Origin: Cardiobacteriales bacterium
GTDB taxonomy: Bacteria > Pseudomonadota > Gammaproteobacteria > Cardiobacteriales > Wohlfahrtiimonadaceae
Assembly (NCBI GenBank): GCA_030150565.1
Contig: JASLFR010000031.1
Span: forward strand, 1 to 14,669
Direction: 5' to 3'
DNA length: 14,669 nucleotides
A model generated the notes under the pieces. That model did no database searches. It was not told the DNA's origin and saw nothing but the letters and a program-made list of their open reading frames with translations. The first letter of the stretch is position 1; the number at the start of each line of letters is the position of its first letter. Position numbers and translations under genes: made by a program. Positions 1 to 7,652 of the stretch are shown here, piece after piece.

Positions 1-1
1 G

Positions 2-739
2 CATGAGCCTGAGATCTATGGTGCCATTCGTCGTAACGCACTTTTAGAAAACGTGGTAGTTAAAGAAGATGGTACAGTCGATTTCGCAGATGGCTCAAAA
101 ACTGAGAATACTCGCGTCTCCTACCCTATCCACCACATTGAAAACATTGTAGAGCCTGTATCTAAAGCAGGTCCTGCGAAGAAAGTTATCTTCCTTACAG
201 CGGATGCGTTTGGCGTACTTCCTCCTGTATCGAAGCTGACTCCTGAGCAGACACAATACTACTTCCTCTCTGGTTTTACGGCGAAACTTGCGGGTACTGA
301 GCGGGGGATTACAGAGCCTACACCTACTTTCTCAGCCTGTTTTGGTGCAGCGTTCTTACTTCTCCACCCAACAAAGTATGCAGAAGTACTCGTAAAACGT
401 ATGGAAGAGTCAGGCGCAACAGCATATCTAGTGAATACCGGCTGGAATGGTACGGGCGAGCGTATGTCGCTTAAAGATACACGTAATATCATCAACGCAA
501 TCCTGAGCGGTGAGATTGATAAAGCAGAGACTGAGACAATTCCTGTCTTCAATCTAGAAGTACCAAAAGCTGTTTCAAATGTTGATGCAACAATTCTTGA
601 CCCTCGCGCAACATATGCAGATGCTGCTGAGTGGGAGAAGAAAGCGAAAAATCTTGCTAACCTCTTTGTTGAGAACTTTGATCAGTACACCGATACCGAC
701 CTTGGTGCAGAGTTAGCAAAAGTTGGTCCTAAAGCTTAA
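2..739 (+). CDS. pckA: Phosphoenolpyruvate carboxykinase (ATP), C-terminal part
   Basis: ATP-dependent PEP carboxykinase converts oxaloacetate plus ATP to PEP, CO2 and ADP in the cytoplasm, the first committed step of gluconeogenesis. The 5' end lies outside the window; the open frame runs from base 2 to a TAA and gives 245 residues, a little under half of the usual ~540. The visible part matches the family almost continuously: IYGAIRRNALLENV, the substrate-binding region KTENTRVSYP, FLTADAFGVLPPVS, the stretch around GTERGITEPTPTFSACFGAA, and the VNTGWNGTG segment. The end (DNFDQYTDT-type motif and GPKA) is the normal family C-terminus, so it is complete at the 3' side. The P-loop and metal-binding lysine/histidine lie upstream and cannot be checked. 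Codon choice favours GCA, GGT and CCT with almost no GGG, unlike neighbouring genes, which suggests high expression. It is followed by a strong terminator. Identification is very secure. Confidence 0.97.
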   Translation, partial: HEPEIYGAIRRNALLENVVVKEDGTVDFADGSKTENTRVSYPIHHIENIVEPVSKAGPAKKVIFLTADAFGVLPPVSKLTPEQTQYYFLSGFTAKLAGTERGITEPTPTFSACFGAAFLLLHPTKYAEVLVKRMEESGATAYLVNTGWNGTGERMSLKDTRNIINAILSGEIDKAETETIPVFNLEVPKAVSNVDATILDPRATYADAAEWEKKAKNLANLFVENFDQYTDTDLGAELAKVGPKA

Positions 740-769
740 ATCGCCTATTAAAGATCAAACAGAATAGAG

Positions 770-796
770 AGCGCTCACCTAGGTGAGCGCTTTTTT
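770..796 (+). terminator. Rho-independent terminator of pckA
   Basis: A perfect 22-base palindrome (arms AGCGCTCACCT and AGGTGAGCGCT, 770-791) runs straight into six T residues (791-796), 31 bases after the pckA stop. This is a textbook intrinsic terminator for rightward transcription. On the minus strand the hairpin also forms but is not followed by a T-run, so efficient termination of the leftward rsmC transcript here is less certain. Confidence 0.9.
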
Positions 797-833
797 AATC
801 CCTCTCTCTTTTTTAAAGTTTTTTAAAAGATTA

Positions 834-1865
834 TCAATGAGTCAATTTTAATACCTTAAATTGACCATTTTGAGCGATCGCTTCCACATTTAAATGTACC
901 GATTCAGCTAATCTCTCGATAGCGATGAAGCGATTTACCACAAAATAAGCCGCTCCCTTACGATGAAGCAGACTCTTTGTTGCAGCTAAAAAACGCTCTG
1001 TTAGATGAACCGATGTTGAAAACCCTTGATGAAAAGGGGGATTAGAGACAATCGTTCGAATATTTTTACAAGTTACTCCATCAGCAACATTCGTTAAAAA
1101 GAGCTCAGCCGAAACCCCATTAGCCGCTAAATTCTTCTGACAACTCTCAAAAGCGGTAATGTTATTCTCTGTTCCGTAAATTGCATCCAGTGAGTGCTCT
1201 TTGGCAAGAGCAATCGTTAAAAATCCATACCCCACTCCCAAATCGAGAAGCTCTCCCGATAGAGGAATCTCTTTTAAAGCATCGACTAAAAATTGACTCC
1301 CCTCATCGATCTTCTGATCCCCATAGATCCCCGCTTTACTGGTAAAAGAGAGCTCATTCCAAGAGAAGTGATGCTCTTCAAAATAGGGATCTTTCAAGAG
1401 CTCCTCTCTCTCTAATTTAGAGGTATTTCGCTTCCGAAAATGGGCATAACGGAGCCCCTTTCCTAATAATTTTTGCGTCTCTAAATGTCCAAACTGCTTC
1501 TCGCTCTCTTTGATGATTCGCTTTACCCCCTCCTGATTATTCCCCGCAATAATCAAGCGCCCTTGCGGTTTTAGGAGCCAAAAAGCGAGCCGAAATAGGT
1601 ACTCACTCAACACTTTCGATTTTGGTAAGCGCATTAAGAGATAATCTTGACTCTCCCCAGTTAGAGAATCGGGGCGAAAATCATTGATCTTCACCTCTAT
1701 ACCCTGCTCTTCCAATACTTGGTAATCGATCCGATTACTGATCAAAGTTAAATCGAGCCCATCGGGAAGATTGGATGGTTGAAAATTTTCATCCGCTAAC
1801 ACGGTTCCCCGCCCCTCAAATTGGGCTGATTCTAAAAAGAGCGCATCACTCGCTTCATCTCTCAT
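834..1865 (-). CDS. rsmC: 16S rRNA m2G1207 methyltransferase RsmC-like
   Basis: SAM-dependent methyltransferase of the RsmC/RlmG family; RsmC makes N2-methylguanosine at G1207 of 16S rRNA in the small subunit. The 343 residues equal E. coli RsmC in length (RlmG is longer), which favours RsmC. The protein shows the family's two-part build: a degenerate N-terminal methyltransferase-like half (roughly 1-155) and a catalytic C-terminal half with SAM motif I LLDLGVGYG (206-214) and the amino-methylation motif NPPFHQG (275-281). The end, GQFKVLKLTH, resembles the RsmC tail. Its ATG overlaps the TGA of the upstream rsuA by four bases (ATGA), implying translational coupling, so two enzymes acting on 16S rRNA are co-expressed. 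The exact target base is inferred from family and length; RlmG-type 23S activity (G1835) is the main alternative. Confidence 0.88.
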   Translation of the reverse strand: MRDEASDALFLESAQFEGRGTVLADENFQPSNLPDGLDLTLISNRIDYQVLEEQGIEVKINDFRPDSLTGESQDYLLMRLPKSKVLSEYLFRLAFWLLKPQGRLIIAGNNQEGVKRIIKESEKQFGHLETQKLLGKGLRYAHFRKRNTSKLEREELLKDPYFEEHHFSWNELSFTSKAGIYGDQKIDEGSQFLVDALKEIPLSGELLDLGVGYGFLTIALAKEHSLDAIYGTENNITAFESCQKNLAANGVSAELFLTNVADGVTCKNIRTIVSNPPFHQGFSTSVHLTERFLAATKSLLHRKGAAYFVVNRFIAIERLAESVHLNVEAIAQNGQFKVLKLTH

Positions 1866-2560
1866 AAATAAAAACTCTCTATCTCAGCAGCAGTTAAAGG
1901 GCGATACTCCCCTTCTGCTAAATTATCTAACTGTAGTGAACCGATCGAAAATCGGTGTAACGCCTCAACACGATTTCCAACTGCGGCGATCATTCGCTTC
2001 ACCTGATGGTAACGCCCCTCTCTAATAAAGAGAGAGATAGTGTGAGAATCTTCCTCTACTAAAACTTTTGCAGGGAGCGTGAGCGTCTCTTCACCATTGA
2101 GCATTACCCCCTCCTCCAATCTCTGTTGCATCAGATTAGTTAGAGGCTCAGCCAACTGAATTTGATACCCCTTCTCAATCCCCCGCTTTGGATGAGTAAG
2201 ATATTGCGACCATGCACCATCATCTGTAATGAGTGTTAAGCCTGTGGTATCAGCATCGAGTCGCCCTGCAATATGTAACTCCTCTAAACGCTCTTCATCT
2301 AGTAGACGGAAGAGAGATGGGTGCCCATCATTACGGTGACTAGAGACAAATCCCGCAGGCTTATGGAGCATAAAATATCGGGGCTCTAAATCGAGCGTTA
2401 GAATCCCCTCCCCATCACAGACACGATCGGAGTCCTGTAGAAGATATCCTCCATTCACGACGACAGCGCCATTAACCGTTATCGCTTTAGAACGAAGAAG
2501 CCGCTTAGCCTCTTTACGGGAGACTAAACGGCTCTGCTGTATAAATTGATCTAATCGCAC
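1862..2560 (-). CDS. rsuA: 16S rRNA pseudouridine(516) synthase
   Basis: RsuA isomerises U516 of 16S rRNA to pseudouridine. The 232 residues carry an N-terminal S4 RNA-binding domain (MRLDQFI, then VSRKEAKRLLRS and the ITVNG turn, about 1-45), then the family's RYFMLHKPAGFVSS segment (61-74) and the catalytic motif GRLDADTTGL, with Asp102 as nucleophile at the same number as in E. coli RsuA. The C-terminal EGRYHQVKRMIAAVGN motif (about 181-196) and GEYRPLT end are also typical. The start is a GTG at 2560 preceded by GAAGGGG about nine bases upstream; MRLD is the standard family start. It lies 36 bases after pilB with no terminator between, and overlaps rsmC. RluB/RluE/RluF-type paralogues are alternatives, but the MRLDQFI start and compact length fit RsuA. 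Confidence 0.92.
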   Translation of the reverse strand: MRLDQFIQQSRLVSRKEAKRLLRSKAITVNGAVVVNGGYLLQDSDRVCDGEGILTLDLEPRYFMLHKPAGFVSSHRNDGHPSLFRLLDEERLEELHIAGRLDADTTGLTLITDDGAWSQYLTHPKRGIEKGYQIQLAEPLTNLMQQRLEEGVMLNGEETLTLPAKVLVEEDSHTISLFIREGRYHQVKRMIAAVGNRVEALHRFSIGSLQLDNLAEGEYRPLTAAEIESFYL

Positions 2561-2596
2561 GCGATTCTTCCCCTTCTTATGAGAATCAATTTAGAC

Positions 2597-4318
2597 TTAA
2601 TCAGCGGTAACACGCATCAACTCTTCGATACTCGTTACCCCTTCAATCACTTTTAAAATACCTGATTGACGAATATTGTTGATCCCTTCCGCTTGCGCCT
2701 GATCCGCTAATTCAGGGCCTGAGGCGTTATCGAGAATCATCCGTTCAAGTTTATCGGAGATCGGCATCACTTCATAGATACCCACACGCCCTTTATACCC
2801 TTTTGTACACTTATCACAGCCAACGGGTCCATAAATTTGAGAGGTCGCCTGTATCTTTGTAAATCCAAGACGCATCAGATCATCAGGACTCACCGTCACC
2901 TCCTCTTTACAATGTTTACAGAGGCGTCGTGCAAGGCGCTGAGCAATAATAAGATGGACGGTAGAGGCGATGTTAAAGGTCTCCACCCCCATATTGATAA
3001 GTCGAGTTAGAGTCTCAGGTGCTGAGTTTGTATGAAGGGTTGAGAGAACCAAGTGCCCCGTCTGTGCTGCTTTAATCGCAATATCAGCTGTCTCAAGGTC
3101 ACGAATCTCCCCAACCATGATCACATCAGGGTCTTGTCGTAGGAAGGAGCGGAGCGCTTCAGCAAACGTTAATCCAATTGCGGGGTTAACAGGAACTTGG
3201 TTAATCCCCTCAAGGTTAATCTCAACAGGATCTTCAGCTGTTGAGAGGTTGGTGGTTGGCTGATTTAAAATTCCCATACAGGTGTAGAGCGTTACCGTTT
3301 TACCCGATCCAGTTGGTCCTGTTACAAGTACCATCCCTTGCGGTTTATGGATCGCTTCAAGGATCGCCGCTTTCTGCTTATCCTCAAATCCTAAAATATC
3401 GATATTAAGATTGGCCGCCGAGCTATCGAGAATACGCATCACCACCTTCTCCCCCCAAAGAGTGGGAAGAATACTGATACGGAAGTCGATCACCTTTCCA
3501 TTATGAACGACCTTAATACGCCCATCTTGCGGCAGACGGCGCTCTGTAATATCGAGCTGCGACATAACCTTAATACGCGCTGCAAGCTGAGTACGATACT
3601 CCTCTGGTGGGCGATAAAACTCCTGCAAAACCCCATCGATACGGAAGCGTACACGGTAGGAGTGCTCATACGGCTCAAAGTGCAAGTCAGAAGCACCCCG
3701 CTCAATCGCATCTGCTAATACCCCGTTGATAAATTTAACGAGCGGAACATCATCCTTTTTACCCGCAAGGTCGATAACAACGCTATCTTGTCGCTGTAGA
3801 GTTGAATCCTCCTCCTCTTTCTCCTCCCCCTTTTTAGGTTTGAAGATATTCTGCAACGCTTCACGGTCTGTACCACCTGTTGCCCCCATCAATCCCTTAA
3901 ATGAGGCTAAGCTGATGAGAATCGGCTCAACAATAGCGCGCTCTTTAAAACGGATCGCCTCGAGAGTACGAAGATCGGTAGGATCAACAACAGCAACGTA
4001 GATCACACCCTGATTTTTATAGAGAGGATAGGTGTAAGACTCCATCATCTCATCACGGGTTAAAATTTTACGTAACCCGTCAGGATCGACCGTAAAATCC
4101 ATACTGCTAGGATCCAAAATAGGATAGCGGGAGATCTTCATCGCATGTTTAAAGATGACACTATCTGGAATCTCAATCTCCTCCATCGCCTTGAGGAGCA
4201 CACCCTCCTTCTCATAATGGACGGAGAGTTTATCTAATGAACGCTGATCAAGATCGTTCGCCTCAAGCATCGATTTTACAAGCCGATTAAGCATCAATTT
4301 TTCTGTAATTTCAGACAC
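2597..4318 (-). CDS. pilB: Type IV pilus assembly ATPase PilB (GspE family)
   Basis: Cytoplasmic hexameric ATPase that powers pilus extension with the PilC/PilM-PilQ machine. From the chosen start it has 573 residues: an N-terminal GspE/PilB regulatory domain (about 15-150), a charged linker with a KKGEEKEEE tract, then the ATPase core with Walker A GPTGSGKT (334-341), Walker B region IMVGEIRD (about 400-407), the His box TGHLVLSTLHTN, and the zinc tetracysteine pairs C467/C470 and C501/C504. The frame stays open to a GTG at 4363, but that codon lies at the -10 hexamer and has no ribosome-binding site. GTG at 4318 has AAAGGA seven bases upstream and leaves a normal leader, so I chose it. GspE of type II secretion is the alternative; family resemblance favours PilB. 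No pilA, pilC or pilD adjoins it; it heads a probable pilB-rsuA-rsmC transcript. Confidence 0.9.
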   Translation of the reverse strand: MSEITEKLMLNRLVKSMLEANDLDQRSLDKLSVHYEKEGVLLKAMEEIEIPDSVIFKHAMKISRYPILDPSSMDFTVDPDGLRKILTRDEMMESYTYPLYKNQGVIYVAVVDPTDLRTLEAIRFKERAIVEPILISLASFKGLMGATGGTDREALQNIFKPKKGEEKEEEDSTLQRQDSVVIDLAGKKDDVPLVKFINGVLADAIERGASDLHFEPYEHSYRVRFRIDGVLQEFYRPPEEYRTQLAARIKVMSQLDITERRLPQDGRIKVVHNGKVIDFRISILPTLWGEKVVMRILDSSAANLNIDILGFEDKQKAAILEAIHKPQGMVLVTGPTGSGKTVTLYTCMGILNQPTTNLSTAEDPVEINLEGINQVPVNPAIGLTFAEALRSFLRQDPDVIMVGEIRDLETADIAIKAAQTGHLVLSTLHTNSAPETLTRLINMGVETFNIASTVHLIIAQRLARRLCKHCKEEVTVSPDDLMRLGFTKIQATSQIYGPVGCDKCTKGYKGRVGIYEVMPISDKLERMILDNASGPELADQAQAEGINNIRQSGILKVIEGVTSIEELMRVTAD

Positions 4319-4365
4319 GTTGCTATCCTTTACATACCAATTTTCAGGGGTAAAAATAAGCACTT

Positions 4366-4371
4366 ATTATA
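4366..4371 (-). promoter_or_regulatory. Putative -10 box for pilB
   Basis: Read leftward this is a consensus TATAAT. Transcription would begin near 4359, about 40 bases before the chosen GTG start of pilB. The 6-mer 17 bases upstream (TAGCCA) is a poor -35, so an activator or weak promoter is possible. The main value of the site is that it excludes the upstream GTG at 4363 as a likely start. Confidence 0.4.
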
Positions 4372-4392
4372 CGTCAATCCCCGCTTATTGGC

Positions 4393-4398
4393 TATAAT
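4393..4398 (+). promoter_or_regulatory. Putative -10 box for the phoH-ybeY operon
   Basis: A consensus TATAAT lies about 59 bases before the phoH-like ATG, giving a leader of roughly 50 bases. No good -35 is visible at 16-18 bases. Together with the oppositely oriented TATAAT at 4366-4371 it forms a compact divergent promoter region between pilB and the phoH-like gene. Confidence 0.35.
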
Positions 4399-4456
4399 TA
4401 GCGATCTTTTCTATGTTAATATGAACGCTTCATTGATCAAAAGGTGAGCCCGCTTT

Positions 4457-5476
4457 ATGCAAATTAATCGATTCCAACTTCCCGAAGATGATAACCAACG
4501 CCTCAATAACCTCTGTGGCAATTTAGATGAGCATCTACGACTGATAGAGAAGCGGCTCGGTGTAGAGATCGCCAATCGTGGAGCTCGCTTCCAGATTAGT
4601 GGTGAGGCAAGAGAGTGTGAAAATGCAGAGCTCATCTTAAAAGCGCTCTATAAAGAGAGTGGAGAGAAGCTCTTAACCCCAAATGATGTCCATCTTACCC
4701 TCGCTCAATATCGTGATGATCAGGTTGAGAACCGCGCTGTGGGTGATCGCTCCATTAAGACGAAAAATCGGGTGATTCGAGGGCGTGGCCATAATCAGAG
4801 GCTCTATCTCGATAATATTGCAACGCACGATATCAACTTTGGGTTGGGCCCTGCAGGAACAGGAAAGACCTTCCTCGCCGTTGCAATGGCGGTTGAAGCG
4901 TTAGAGCGAGGAGAGGTGCGCCGCCTAATTCTTGTGCGCCCTGCGGTTGAAGCGGGAGAGAAACTTGGATTTCTGCCTGGCGATCTTGTCGATAAGATCG
5001 ACCCCTACCTTCGCCCCCTCTACGATGCTCTCTATGAGATGCTCGGTTTTGAGACAGTCACTAAATTGATTGAGCAACACACTATCGAGATCGCTCCTCT
5101 CGCCTTTATGCGGGGAAGAACACTCAACGATGCTTTTATCATTCTTGATGAAGCGCAAAATACCACCATTGAGCAGATGAAGATGTTCCTCACTCGAATC
5201 GGATTTGGCTCAACAGCGATTATTACAGGAGATATCTCCCAAGTGGATCTCCCTCGAAATGTGCGATCAGGGCTTCGCCACGCTATGGATGTTTTAGCGG
5301 ATGTTGAAGGGATCTCAATGACTCAATTCAACTCCAGCGATGTGGTTCGCCACCCTATGGTGGCTAAAATTATCAATGCTTACGATCGAGCAGAGGCGGA
5401 AGAGGAGGCGCGCCGAGAGCGTAAATTAGCTGAGCGTCGTGCAAGTATCGAGCAGGAGATGGAGGCTGAGGAATGA
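4457..5476 (+). CDS. ybeZ: PhoH-like ATPase (YbeZ)
   Basis: PhoH-family P-loop NTPase, the usual partner of the endoribonuclease YbeY in rRNA maturation; its exact biochemical role is not firmly settled. The 339 residues contain a short N-terminal nucleic-acid-binding-like region (about 15-70, with VEIANRGARFQISGE), a central Walker A GPAGTGKT (131-138), the family signature RPAVEAGEKLGFLPGD (161-176), Walker B FIILDEAQN (227-235), and the sensor stretch TGDISQVDLPR. The tail from about 311 is a highly charged Glu/Arg run, probably helical. The ATG has AAGGTGA nine bases upstream. The stop overlaps the ybeY start as ATGA, which supports coupled synthesis and the partner assignment. Length and motifs match the family and no key residue is missing. 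Confidence 0.93.
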   Translation: MQINRFQLPEDDNQRLNNLCGNLDEHLRLIEKRLGVEIANRGARFQISGEARECENAELILKALYKESGEKLLTPNDVHLTLAQYRDDQVENRAVGDRSIKTKNRVIRGRGHNQRLYLDNIATHDINFGLGPAGTGKTFLAVAMAVEALERGEVRRLILVRPAVEAGEKLGFLPGDLVDKIDPYLRPLYDALYEMLGFETVTKLIEQHTIEIAPLAFMRGRTLNDAFIILDEAQNTTIEQMKMFLTRIGFGSTAIITGDISQVDLPRNVRSGLRHAMDVLADVEGISMTQFNSSDVVRHPMVAKIINAYDRAEAEEEARRERKLAERRASIEQEMEAEE

Positions 5477-5985
5477 TCATTAAGAGCGAAACGATCGCAG
5501 AGTACCCCCACAGCGCTACTCCTGAAGAAGAGATGATCAATCAATGGCTCAATCGAGCGTGGAATTATCTAGCAGAGAATGATTGGCTCGATTCCCTCTC
5601 TCTTCTTGCCTCCAGTGAGCGCCCAGCAACCATCACCACACTCTTTGTTGATAATGAGAAAATAGCGCACTATAACGGTGAGTATCGTAATAAACCCACC
5701 CCCACCAATGTACTCTCTTTTCCAGCAGCCCTCCCCCCTATTGAGATCTTTGAGCAGACCGATCTCCCCCTCTTTTTGGGGGATATCATTATCGCCCCCG
5801 ATATCATTGAAGCGGAGGCGAAAGCGCAACAGAAAGAGATCGCTCACCATATGACTCACATGTTTCTACATGCACTCCTCCATCTTTTAGGCTTTGATCA
5901 TATTGAAGAGGAGGAGGCGGAAGAGATGGAGCAGCTTGAACGTGAACTTCTCTCCCTCTTCTCTATTTCCGATCCTTACGCTTAA
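5473..5985 (+). CDS. ybeY: Endoribonuclease YbeY
   Basis: Zinc-dependent single-strand endoribonuclease needed for 16S rRNA 3'-end maturation and 70S ribosome quality control. The zinc motif HALLHLLGFDH is present with H133, H137 and H143, followed by the typical acidic helix HIEEEEAEEMEQLE. The upstream family motif is recognisable as YRNKPTPTNVLSFP (71-84) with the conserved Arg72; the Asp usually seen before PTNVLSF (YRxKDxPTNV) is Pro here. The ~170 residues are slightly longer than E. coli's 155 because of an N-terminal extension of about 10-20 residues. The ATG overlaps the phoH-like stop by four bases. Gene order ybeZ-ybeY is widely conserved, which makes the assignment secure even though the short sequence is divergent. 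Confidence 0.92.
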   Translation: MIIKSETIAEYPHSATPEEEMINQWLNRAWNYLAENDWLDSLSLLASSERPATITTLFVDNEKIAHYNGEYRNKPTPTNVLSFPAALPPIEIFEQTDLPLFLGDIIIAPDIIEAEAKAQQKEIAHHMTHMFLHALLHLLGFDHIEEEEAEEMEQLERELLSLFSISDPYA

Positions 5986-6008
5986 ATTGACCCATAAGGA
6001 GTTTATCT

Positions 6009-6575
6009 ATGACTCAAGTTTCCCCAATCACTGAAGCAGATCTCCCCTCTAAAGAGAGATCCCCCATCACCGCTATTATTGTTGCGTGGATTGCGCTAAC
6101 AGCATTCAATCTAATGTTTACCCGCCCTGCAACTATTGTCCCTTTTCCCGTCATTCCACTCTTTACCCTCTTTTTAGCTTTTGCGCTTAAAAAGGAGCGC
6201 CCTGAACTTAAGAGCCTTATGGCGGTTGCGATTCCCATCAGCCTCTTCTATATCATCTTCGTCTTTATTAATACGATGTATCTTGGGGTGCAGGTGAGAA
6301 ATCTCTTTGAGATTGAGAAAGCCTCCCCCCTCTTTTTAACCCTCTTCTATCTGATGAGTTTTCTCTCAGCGGGCACATTTGTGATGATGGGGCTTACCCT
6401 TCTAAAAACGATTCATACCGTAAAAGGGGCGCTTCTTTCACTCATCATCACCGCTTTAATCTATGCAGCCCTCTTCTTTGGAATGAAGTATCTGATCGAT
6501 ACCTATATCGTAGTGAAGGTGAAATATCTCTTTGTACCAGAGCTCTATGAGGCGCTCTATCGCACACTCAATTAA
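6009..6575 (+). CDS. Unrecognised five-helix inner-membrane protein
   Basis: I do not recognise this family. The 188 residues begin with a short polar N-terminus (about 1-18) followed by five hydrophobic segments at roughly 19-38, 41-60, 69-93, 106-132 and 138-162, and a short tail rich in Tyr and Leu (ELYEALYRTLN). Loops are short and basic residues cluster after segment 2 (KKERPELK). There is no signal-peptidase site, Walker motif, metal-binding cluster or conserved catalytic motif that I can see. Translation is well supported: AAGGAG lies seven bases before the ATG. It follows ybeY by 23 bases and is closed by a terminator, so it is the third gene of the ybeZ-ybeY operon, in the place where corC and lnt are found in E. 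coli. A transporter-like, DUF-type or YIP1-like protein is possible; no function is assigned. Confidence 0.85.
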   Translation: MTQVSPITEADLPSKERSPITAIIVAWIALTAFNLMFTRPATIVPFPVIPLFTLFLAFALKKERPELKSLMAVAIPISLFYIIFVFINTMYLGVQVRNLFEIEKASPLFLTLFYLMSFLSAGTFVMMGLTLLKTIHTVKGALLSLIITALIYAALFFGMKYLIDTYIVVKVKYLFVPELYEALYRTLN

Positions 6576-6600
6576 TAATCTCTCTTCCTCTAAGATACAA

Positions 6601-6629
6601 AAAAGCCTGCTCTTCTAAGCAGGCTTTTT
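6601..6629. terminator. Bidirectional terminator between the ybeZ operon and cmoB
   Basis: Arms AAAAGCCTGCT (6601-6611) and AGCAGGCTTTT (6618-6628) form an 11-pair stem with a six-base loop. An A-run precedes it and a T-run follows it, so the same hairpin can terminate the rightward operon and the convergent leftward cmoA-cmoB transcript. Confidence 0.9.
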
Positions 6630-6652
6630 ATCGTTACGTCAATTACACCAAT

Positions 6653-7612
6653 TTAAGGTTTTTCAGCAATCATCACTACCCGCTGTGGCGCAGGATACCC
6701 CTCAATCGTCAAAGAGCGATCATTAGGATCTAAAAAATCTGCCAATGAGAGATACTCCATCCATGAAGTGGTGCGCTGCTCATCGAGTGAAGTGACTGAG
6801 AGATCTACCGCACGAACGTTGATAAATCCAACCCGCTCAAGCCAGAGCTTTAACGCTGCAACTGATGGGAGATACCAAACATTTCGCATCTGCGCATAAC
6901 GATCTTTCGGCATCAAAACGGTACTCTCATCCCCATCAACAACAAGCGTCTCCAAAACAAGCTCTCCCCCCCGTTTTAAGGTTCCTTTCAATTGATAGAG
7001 ATGATCGATTGGGGAGCGGCGATGGTAAAAGACCCCCATCGAGAAGGTGACATCAAAGAGCTCAAGCTCTTCGGGGAGCGCTTCGAGTGGAATGGGAAGC
7101 TGCCAAATAGGCGCTTCTGGCATAAAGTTACGAAACGCTAAAAATTGGTAGAGGAAGAGCCAATTAGGGTCGATCCCAATCACACTCTTTGCCCCCGCCC
7201 CCAACATTCGCCAGCCGTAATACCCATTTCCACACCCAACATCGAGAATATTCTTCCCCTTTAGAGAGAGGTGCGGCGCAACCCGCGCCCACTTAAAATC
7301 GGAGCGCCACTCAGTATCAATATGAAGATCCGCAATCTGAAAAGGCCCTTTTCGCCACGGCATTAATCCTCGCAGTGCCGCTTCAAGTACCTCATGATTC
7401 ACCTCTCCTGATAGCGTCACTCCATCGCTTAAATCAACTGTTAATCCCTCAATCTCTGGAATAGAGAAGAGCGCCTCTTCCCATCGTCCACTATCTCCAT
7501 GCTTTTTGAGAAAGAGCTCTTGCAGCTCCTCTCTCAAACCATGGACCCATGGGCGAAAGGGGCTCTTTGCAAAAAACTCCTCCATCTTATGAAGATAAAT
7601 CATCTGCTCCAT
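6653..7612 (-). CDS. cmoB: tRNA U34 carboxymethyltransferase
   Basis: CmoB transfers a carboxymethyl group from carboxy-SAM to 5-hydroxyuridine at tRNA position 34, giving cmo5U, which broadens wobble decoding. The protein has a family-specific N-terminal domain, the WRSDFKWARV segment, SAM-type motif LDVGCGNGYYGWRM, GIDPNWLF, and the CmoB hallmark SMGVFYHRRSP, ending with EGYPAPQRVVMIA. The ATG at 7612 is chosen because GGGAG sits five bases upstream and because it places the first residues next to the usual family start (319 residues; E. coli has 323). An in-frame ATG at 7642, preceded by GGGGG and ten bases after the cmoA stop, would add ten residues and cannot be excluded. It directly follows cmoA, which makes its cofactor, so enzyme and cofactor synthase are co-expressed. 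Identification is secure. Confidence 0.95.
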   Translation of the reverse strand: MEQMIYLHKMEEFFAKSPFRPWVHGLREELQELFLKKHGDSGRWEEALFSIPEIEGLTVDLSDGVTLSGEVNHEVLEAALRGLMPWRKGPFQIADLHIDTEWRSDFKWARVAPHLSLKGKNILDVGCGNGYYGWRMLGAGAKSVIGIDPNWLFLYQFLAFRNFMPEAPIWQLPIPLEALPEELELFDVTFSMGVFYHRRSPIDHLYQLKGTLKRGGELVLETLVVDGDESTVLMPKDRYAQMRNVWYLPSVAALKLWLERVGFINVRAVDLSVTSLDEQRTTSWMEYLSLADFLDPNDRSLTIEGYPAPQRVVMIAEKP

Positions 7613-7652
7613 CTCTACTCCCTTAAGATTCTTACCACTCATCTATTTCCCC

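Noticed and set aside
259..552. Open frame opposite pckA on the minus strand
   Set aside because: It lies entirely inside the strongly conserved pckA coding sequence and its translation has no recognisable features.
770..791. Perfect 22-base palindrome considered as an operator or recombination site
   Set aside because: Its position just after pckA and the directly attached T-run explain it as a transcription terminator.
4411..4635. Minus-strand open frame across the pilB-phoH divergent promoter region
   Set aside because: It overlaps the well-supported phoH-like start, has no ribosome-binding site, and its translation resembles no protein.
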